NCBI GenBank assembly: GCA_903932805.1
Contig: CAIZHO010000336.1
Location: 1-11,188 of the forward strand
From: an uncultured Roseiflexaceae bacterium
Lineage (GTDB): Bacteria; Chloroflexota; Chloroflexia; Chloroflexales; Roseiflexaceae
Length of the DNA: 11,188 nt
Direction of reading: 5' to 3'
Under the pieces are notes generated by a model. The model was given only the letters and a program-made list of their open reading frames with translations, was not told the DNA's origin and searched no databases. Below are positions 5,724-11,188 of this stretch, piece by piece. Position 1 is the first letter of the stretch. Each line of letters opens with the position of its first letter. The position numbers and the translations under genes are program-made.

Positions 5724-6869
5724 ATGTCTATCGTAGGGATTATCGCCGGAATGCACCGGAGTGGTACATCTGCGTTAGCGCGGATGATGAATCTCTACGG
5801 CTTTGAAATACCTGGCGAACTCGATACAAATACCCATCACAATGCAACGGGTCATTGGGAGCCTGTTGCGTTCGTGTCGCTCAATACACACATTCTCAAA
5901 GAACTCGGTGCTGATTGGTGTGCACTACGCTTGCCAGAAACGAGCACGCTCGACGGGCTGAGTACAAAAACGCGTGCTGCGCTGACTGCGTATGCAACGG
6001 AGTCGTTTTCGCTCCATGACACCATTGTCATCAAAGACCCTCGGGTCTGCTACACGTTGCCGTTGTGGCTCGATGAAGTCACTCAACGCGGCGATACTGC
6101 CCTCGTTCTCTTGCCGTATCGACATCCACTCGAGGTTGCGAAATCGTTAGCTGCACGCGATGACATGCATCTCAATGTAGGGTTGGCTCTGTGGCTTTGC
6201 TCTATGCTCTCGGCTGAGTATTATTCGCGTGGACAATTACGCTCTGCGATTGAATTTGGGGCGTTCATTGATAACTGGCGTATCGCATTTACTCCTGTTG
6301 CAGAGCGCATCGGTACACACATACCTGAGGCAAATGACCCCATAGGAACAAAAATAGATCAATATATAAATCGTGAACAACGACATCAAACGGTCCAGCA
6401 GTTGACCGATGAGCATCGGGCGTTGTCGATGCTAGACCTCGCACTCGAAGCGTACGAAACGTTCCATTCCGATTTGGATACGCCTGCAGTGCGTGAGCAC
6501 TTGGATGCGCTCAGGCATCGTGTTGGTCTGCACATCGCCGCCGAAGGACTCGCTGAAGCTGCCCGAGAGTTTGGACTGCGCTACAGCCACATGCGTGCGA
6601 TTGCGGAGCGCGACGATCTTATCGTCACGCTCCGCAATAAAATTACCGAGCTCGAAGGGACCATCGCATGGCGTGAAGGACACTTGGATGCATCTATCGC
6701 CGAATGCGATTGGCGACGCACGACCACATCTGCTCTCCAGGCCGAAGTCCAACGGCTCTCGGCAGTGGTGAATACCCAAGATACGCTCATCGGACCATTC
6801 AGGTGGTTGATTGGACTATGGCTTCGCATCACGCGTCGCAACACCGACACTCCACCATCGCACAATTGA
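5724..6869 (+). CDS. Sulfotransferase-family protein with C-terminal coiled coil and amphipathic tail
   Basis: The 381-residue protein begins MSIVGIIAGMHRSGTSALAR, in which GMHRSGTS (9-16) is the 5'-phosphosulfate loop of a PAPS-dependent sulfotransferase. A conserved IKDPRVCYTLPLW block follows (103-115). The 3'-phosphate-binding motif is YRHPLEVAKSL (132-142), with Arg133 and Ser141. The catalytic part ends near residue 220. The rest is strongly helical: about 225-300 is charged, and about 290-350 looks like a coiled coil (RDDLIVTLRNKITELEGTI, then LQAEVQRLSAVV). It ends in a Trp-rich amphipathic stretch, IGPFRWLIGLWLRITRR (356-372), that could lie on the membrane or bind partner proteins. 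A similar mix is known in sulfotransferase-like proteins of surface-glycan loci. It starts a likely operon with the glycosyltransferase gene 33 bases downstream, and it is divergent from another sulfotransferase. The acceptor is probably a cell-surface glycan, by context only. Confidence 0.82.
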   Translation: MSIVGIIAGMHRSGTSALARMMNLYGFEIPGELDTNTHHNATGHWEPVAFVSLNTHILKELGADWCALRLPETSTLDGLSTKTRAALTAYATESFSLHDTIVIKDPRVCYTLPLWLDEVTQRGDTALVLLPYRHPLEVAKSLAARDDMHLNVGLALWLCSMLSAEYYSRGQLRSAIEFGAFIDNWRIAFTPVAERIGTHIPEANDPIGTKIDQYINREQRHQTVQQLTDEHRALSMLDLALEAYETFHSDLDTPAVREHLDALRHRVGLHIAAEGLAEAAREFGLRYSHMRAIAERDDLIVTLRNKITELEGTIAWREGHLDASIAECDWRRTTTSALQAEVQRLSAVVNTQDTLIGPFRWLIGLWLRITRRNTDTPPSHN

Positions 6870-6902
6870 CGATGGTATTGCTTTCACAATAGGTGTATAC
6901 AC

Positions 6903-9767
6903 ATGGAGCAACAGACTGCCCCTGATTCACTCCACGATACGAATACCAACGCGCTTCTTCCTTTATTGACAGAATATGATGCGCGGGCTGATTCGTATAC
7001 GATCCGAAATGGACGATCATCATCCGCGCTCCCTGCGTTGCACGTACGCATCGACAACGAAACTCCGCGTCATTGGAAGATGACGTTATTCAGCGCCCTC
7101 TATAGCCATCTCGGGCGATTTGGTCCGGTGGTTATTCGCGCATTGACACTGCTTCTGCACCGCGTACTTAACCTATCGGTCATCCCTGCCGAAATCAGAG
7201 AAATCGCTCGTTTTCCGGATTTGTTTGATCGTACATACTACCGACAACAGCTTCTTGATGCGCAGCAACAGATTCCAGGTGATCTGCTCTACCACTATAT
7301 AACAATTGGTGACGCGCACAACATCTGCCCAAATCCGTTGTTTGATCCTGCAATCTACCGACGTCATAACATGCGCGCTCATGAAGCGACACAGAACACC
7401 CTTGCACACTACATCAGCGGTGAATGGGATGGAAATGGGGTTACCAGTTATTTTTTTCATTCACGCTGGTACCTGGAGCAATATCCCGACCTTGCGCAGG
7501 CCGGTGTACAACCACTGCATCATTACCTCACCGTTGGGTCCCGCGAGCATCGCGCGCCGAGTTTCTTCGTGCATATGCTGAACTATGGTGATTCAGATCT
7601 GCCAATGACGCAGGGGCAAGAACCCGCAAGAACCTTCATGAGCGGAGGAGATTTGCAGTATGAACACGATGATGAAAAACAAAATATACTCGCTGACATG
7701 CCTTTCCCGTATGCAGTAGCAAAAGAATTTCAACATTTTGCAACGTATGCAGGTAATCCATTGCTTCCATTGCAGCTTCAGCAACAGGCAGACGTGTTAG
7801 CAGAAATGCTTGCGAACTGTGGAACGATACAGACTGACAATCCCCGCGTATCTGTGATTATCCCTGTATATAATCAACTCACTCATACCATTGCAGCAGT
7901 ACAGTCTATCCTCGTGAGTCACAGCACGGTCCCTTTCGAAATTATCATCGTCGACGATTGCTCAACAGACAACACCGTTGTGTTTTTTGCACAATTCCCG
8001 CGTATCCGCATCTACAGCCAAGTCACCAATCAAGGCTTTATCGATGCCTGCAACCAGGGTGCAACATTGGCACGCAGCGAATTTCTGCTTTTTTTGAACA
8101 ACGATGTGTATGTACTCCCTCAATGGCTCGACACGTTGGTTGCGACATTCGACACGTGTCCAAATGCAGGATTGGTTGGATCACAATTGCTCTTCCCAGA
8201 TGGCTTGTTGCAGGAAGCAGGCGGAATCATTTGGGCGAGTGGTGAAGCGTGGAACTATGGTCGAGGGGATTACCCCATGCGCCCCGAGTACAACTACATG
8301 CGCTCGGTGGACTATTGCTCAGGCGCGTCGATACTAATTCGAGCGACTCTTTTTCACACGCTTGGGATGTTCGCAACGGCATTCAAACCTGCCTATTACG
8401 AGGATGCTGACTTAGCGATGGCTGTACGCGAAGCGGGATACGATGTCGTATATCAGCCCGCGTCGAAAGTAGTGCATTTTGAAGGAGTTTCGTCCGGACG
8501 TGACATCCGCACCGGCGTGAAAGCACATCAAACGCGCAATCAGTTACTCTTTGCAGACAAATGGAAGAGCCGCTTGAAGAATCGGCGTTCCTACGGCGAT
8601 AATCCGCATCTCGAAGCACTCCATTGGTCTGGGGAGCGTGTGGTATTTGCAGATCTTACGTATCCGACACCGGATCAAGATGCAGGTTCGGTGGTTGCAG
8701 ATAACTGGATGCGGATGCTCCGCGTGATGGGATACCACGTCACATTCATCCCTGTGGACACCTTTGTCGGTATCCCAAAATACACCAAGCGTCTCGAGGC
8801 GTTGGGCGTCTATTGTCCACGGCATCCGTACGAAACAGATGTGCGCAGCTTTTTCGCTGCGACTGTGCATCCCTATACCTTTGGTGTGTTCCATCTCTAT
8901 GACCGCGCACGCCGTGTCTATGACATCCTTGACGCGTTGCACATACACATGCCGCGCATCTTTATTCCATCTGATTTGCATTATCTGCGGGGCATGCGGC
9001 ATGCGTCGATCACCGGGTCAATCCCTGAGATGGTACAAAGCCTCAAGACCAAATATGATGAATATTTGGTCATGTCGGAATCAACGCTGACAATCATGCA
9101 TAGTCATCATGAACGCGACGAAATTCATGCAACGCTTCCACAGCTGGACGTCGAGGTTGTGCCGATTATGTACGATATACCTGGCCGCAATAGTGCATTT
9201 CAAGACCGTGCAGACATCATGTTCGTCGGCGGATTTCGGCATCCACCAAACGTGGACGGCATCGTGTTCTTTTGCACAGACGTCTGGCCAATCGTGCAGC
9301 AACAACTCCCAGGGATCAAACTCATCATCGTTGGCCCAAATGTCACGCCAGCAGTGACCGCACTCGCGAGTCCCACGGTCGACGTCCTCGGATTCGTCCA
9401 AGATCTCGATCCCTTGTTTGCATCTATACGGTTGACGATTGCACCACTCCGGTATGGTGCAGGAGTTAAAGGGAAAGTCACCATGAGCCTGTGCAACGGG
9501 ATTCCCGTCGTCGGCACCTCCGTTGCATTCGAAGGTATGTCGTTGACGAATGGGCGCGAGGTGTTGGAAGCAGATACAGCCCAAGGACTCGCAGATCATA
9601 TTGTGACGGTGTATCGCGACGAACAACTCTGGTATCGACTCTCTGAGGCAGCGGTTGCACATGCAAAGGCTGAGTATTCCATCGAAGCAAACAAACCGTT
9701 GTTCGAGCGAATCGTTGCCAACGTCATTCGTACGCGCACCAAACCTCTGCGTGGAACGATATTGTGA
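6903..9767 (+). CDS. Two-module glycosyltransferase (GT2 + GT4-like) with N-terminal aromatic repeats
   Basis: This 954-residue protein likely adds two sugars to a growing surface polysaccharide or glycan. Residues 105-222 hold three loose repeats around FD..YY, YPDL, HYLT.G and P elements (for instance WYLEQYPDLAQAGVQPLHHY at 189-208), a kind seen before the catalytic part in many polysaccharide transferases. The GT2 module (about 314-560) has VSVIIPVYNQ (316-325), VDDCSTD (350-356), the DxD-like LFLNNDVYV (396-404) and YYEDADLAMAVREAGYD (498-514), which supplies the ED base. The second module (about 575-945) has a GT-B fold pattern: VFADLTYPTPDQDAGS early on, VGGFRHPPNVDG (775-786), then LRYGAGVKGKV (849-859) and a GIPVVGTSVAFEGM block (866-879) as in GT4. 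No signal peptide is seen; residues 61-95 are hydrophobic or amphipathic and may touch the membrane. The ATG follows AGGTG (6891-6895). The stop TGA overlaps the next gene's GTG start. Confidence 0.9.
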   Translation: MEQQTAPDSLHDTNTNALLPLLTEYDARADSYTIRNGRSSSALPALHVRIDNETPRHWKMTLFSALYSHLGRFGPVVIRALTLLLHRVLNLSVIPAEIREIARFPDLFDRTYYRQQLLDAQQQIPGDLLYHYITIGDAHNICPNPLFDPAIYRRHNMRAHEATQNTLAHYISGEWDGNGVTSYFFHSRWYLEQYPDLAQAGVQPLHHYLTVGSREHRAPSFFVHMLNYGDSDLPMTQGQEPARTFMSGGDLQYEHDDEKQNILADMPFPYAVAKEFQHFATYAGNPLLPLQLQQQADVLAEMLANCGTIQTDNPRVSVIIPVYNQLTHTIAAVQSILVSHSTVPFEIIIVDDCSTDNTVVFFAQFPRIRIYSQVTNQGFIDACNQGATLARSEFLLFLNNDVYVLPQWLDTLVATFDTCPNAGLVGSQLLFPDGLLQEAGGIIWASGEAWNYGRGDYPMRPEYNYMRSVDYCSGASILIRATLFHTLGMFATAFKPAYYEDADLAMAVREAGYDVVYQPASKVVHFEGVSSGRDIRTGVKAHQTRNQLLFADKWKSRLKNRRSYGDNPHLEALHWSGERVVFADLTYPTPDQDAGSVVADNWMRMLRVMGYHVTFIPVDTFVGIPKYTKRLEALGVYCPRHPYETDVRSFFAATVHPYTFGVFHLYDRARRVYDILDALHIHMPRIFIPSDLHYLRGMRHASITGSIPEMVQSLKTKYDEYLVMSESTLTIMHSHHERDEIHATLPQLDVEVVPIMYDIPGRNSAFQDRADIMFVGGFRHPPNVDGIVFFCTDVWPIVQQQLPGIKLIIVGPNVTPAVTALASPTVDVLGFVQDLDPLFASIRLTIAPLRYGAGVKGKVTMSLCNGIPVVGTSVAFEGMSLTNGREVLEADTAQGLADHIVTVYRDEQLWYRLSEAAVAHAKAEYSIEANKPLFERIVANVIRTRTKPLRGTIL

Positions 9768-11188
9768 AACACATCGCCGCATTAGAATCTACCCGCATAG
9801 CGCACACTGCTTCGTATCGTCCCGAGATCGACGGTTTGCGCGCAGTAGCTGTGTTGGGCGTGTTGTTCTACCATATCGGCATCGGACCGTTTGTCGGCGG
9901 GTATGTCGGGGTTGATATCTTTTTTGTCATTAGTGGGTATCTCATTAGTGGGATATTGTTTGCCGAATATGACCGCACTGGCACCATTGGAATTGGGGAT
10001 TTTTATTTTCGCCGATTGAAGCGAATTACCCCTGCGCTCATTGCAACACTGGCAATTACGACGTTTTTTGCCGCTTGGCTGTATTCACCAGCACTGCTAC
10101 GTGCGTATGGACACAGCATGTGGCAAGCAGCTCTGTCCGTGTCGAATATTGGGTTTTATCAGACAAGTGGGTATTTTGACACCGAAGCACACGTAAAACC
10201 GCTACTCCACACCTGGTCATTGTCGGTCGAAGAACAGTTCTATCTCATATGGCCACTTGTCATAGTGGGACTGGCTCGATTAGGCACGTGGCGTTGGGTA
10301 GCAATTGGGATCATTGCTGTGACGAGTTTGGTAGCTGCCGAAGTGCAGCTTGCAACCGATCAAGACGCGGTCTTTTATCTGATGCCGTTTCGTATCTTTG
10401 AATTTGCCATCGGAGCCCTCCTCTATGCACTACCAAAACAGGCACGTTCACCCCACGAGTGGCGCAGCGAGGTGGTCGCCTTTGTGAGTCTGGTGGTACT
10501 CCTTGCATGCATGATGATGTACACCGAAAAGACACCGTTCCCTGGCTTTTCTGCGGTACTGCCCTGCCTTGCCACAGCGTTGTTCATATGGACCACCGAG
10601 ACACGGGTTGCACGCATTTTGTTGAGTAATCCGCTCATGGTGTGGATTGGGCGTGTGAGTTATGCCTTGTACTTAGTGCACTGGCCTCTCTTGGTGCTGT
10701 ATGAACGCATTGTTCGCATCAAGTATTTTCGGTTTGAGGCACTTACGGCGTGGGACAAATTCGCACTATGCATGGGGTCATTGGGCGCTGCGGTTCTATT
10801 GCATATTCTCGTCGAAGCCCCGTTCCGCGCTCCGAGTAGCAGTCGCAGACGATTTGTGCTTGGCGTATGTAGTGGGCTCGCAGGATGTGTGGTAGTGGGG
10901 ATGGTGTTGGTTAGCACAAACGGGTGGGTGCAGCGGTCATGGATTGATGGTGCACAGTTCTCTGCAGCGTCGTATCAAAACTGGCTTCTCAAGCGACAGC
11001 AACTGCTGCACACGAGCTGTGGCGTCAGTCCGACGCAAACGTGTGCACCGCAGGGAGGTGAATTTCCACATGGACTGGTACTGGGGAACAGTCACGTGGT
11101 GGATGGTCTCAATATCTTGCGGACCGTGTATCCAACCCACGCACTGAGTTTTATTGATATGAATGGTTGTGCAGACCTGCACAGTGAA
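9764..11188 (+). CDS. Acyltransferase family 3 (OafA/YrhL-like) with C-terminal SGNH domain, 3' truncated by window edge
   Basis: This integral membrane O-acyltransferase probably transfers acyl (often acetyl) groups to cell-surface sugars. From the GTG at 9764 the frame is open for 475 codons to the window edge without a stop. Landmarks are YRPEIDGLRAVAVLGVLFYH (18-37) with the catalytic His37, GYVGVDIFFVISGYLIS (46-62), DFYFRRLKRITPA (79-91) with the Arg pair, and LLHTWSLSVEEQFYLIWP (147-164). Many hydrophobic segments follow; the last membrane helix is about residues 364-384. An extracytoplasmic SGNH hydrolase-like domain then begins. Its nucleophile motif reads LGNSH (440-444) with Ser443, where GDSH is usual, so Asp is replaced by Asn. 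Cys419 and Cys427 could form a disulfide. The GTG overlaps the glycosyltransferase stop by 4 bases (GTGA, 9764-9767) and follows GTGGAA (9751-9756), implying translational coupling. The C-terminal remainder of the SGNH domain is outside the window. Confidence 0.9.
   Translation, partial: MKHIAALESTRIAHTASYRPEIDGLRAVAVLGVLFYHIGIGPFVGGYVGVDIFFVISGYLISGILFAEYDRTGTIGIGDFYFRRLKRITPALIATLAITTFFAAWLYSPALLRAYGHSMWQAALSVSNIGFYQTSGYFDTEAHVKPLLHTWSLSVEEQFYLIWPLVIVGLARLGTWRWVAIGIIAVTSLVAAEVQLATDQDAVFYLMPFRIFEFAIGALLYALPKQARSPHEWRSEVVAFVSLVVLLACMMMYTEKTPFPGFSAVLPCLATALFIWTTETRVARILLSNPLMVWIGRVSYALYLVHWPLLVLYERIVRIKYFRFEALTAWDKFALCMGSLGAAVLLHILVEAPFRAPSSSRRRFVLGVCSGLAGCVVVGMVLVSTNGWVQRSWIDGAQFSAASYQNWLLKRQQLLHTSCGVSPTQTCAPQGGEFPHGLVLGNSHVVDGLNILRTVYPTHALSFIDMNGCADLHSE

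Noticed and set aside
5093..5806. A 237-codon open frame on the plus strand
   Set aside because: It runs antisense to the leftward sulfotransferase gene and into the start of the rightward one, has no recognisable motif, and lacks a ribosome site. Both overlapped genes carry clear family motifs.
6866..6871. TTGACG as a -35 box for a promoter of the glycosyltransferase gene
   Set aside because: No acceptable -10 hexamer is found 16-18 bases downstream, and the motif overlaps the stop codon of the preceding gene. Read-through from upstream is simpler.
9081..9782. A 233-codon open frame on the minus strand opposite the GT4-like module
   Set aside because: It is a shadow of the conserved glycosyltransferase frame, with many Cys and His residues and no known domain.
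1..11188. CRISPR array, tRNA, insertion sequence or attachment site
   Set aside because: I saw no regularly spaced repeats, cloverleaf-like gene, transposase or integrase frame, or long terminal inverted repeats on either strand.

Overview
The window is bacterial DNA with tightly packed genes on both strands and no tRNA, rRNA, CRISPR array, transposase or prophage gene that I can see. The gene set points to a GC-moderate environmental bacterium: an AldO-type alditol oxidase, an orphan HyuA protein, sulfotransferases, a glycosyltransferase with two catalytic modules and an OafA-like acyltransferase. Chloroflexota or a similar phylum would fit, but the sequence alone does not settle the taxon. 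The longest gene-free stretch is about 220 bases (5504-5723), so no gap exceeds 300 bases.

Left part (1-4722) looks like metabolism and regulation. It starts with the C-terminal part of a Gfo/Idh/MocA-type oxidoreductase. Next is a LuxR/NarL-type regulator whose receiver domain has lost the residues needed for normal phosphorylation. A strong bidirectional hairpin terminator then separates this regulator from a convergent FAD-dependent alditol oxidase. The oxidase is divergent from a complete hydantoinase/oxoprolinase subunit A protein (HyuA family) that has no subunit B partner beside it. The 99 bases between these two genes hold a consensus -10 box and a perfect 8-bp palindrome.

Right part (4727-11188) looks like a surface-glycan assembly and decoration locus. 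Two unrelated-looking PAPS-type sulfotransferases diverge from a shared 220-base intergenic region. The rightward one is followed, apparently in one operon, by a 954-residue glycosyltransferase and a membrane O-acyltransferase. The glycosyltransferase has N-terminal aromatic repeats, a GT2 module and a GT4-like module. The acyltransferase starts at a GTG overlapping the glycosyltransferase stop and has the start of a C-terminal SGNH domain, cut by the window edge. Together these could build a glycan, sulfate it and acylate it. The right part contains stretches visibly richer in A+T than the left part, as is common for variable polysaccharide loci.

I found no certain new system. The most notable items are the degenerate receiver regulator, the compact sulfation/glycosylation/acylation cluster, the sulfotransferase with a coiled-coil tail and amphipathic C-terminus, and the repeat-bearing N-terminus of the glycosyltransferase.
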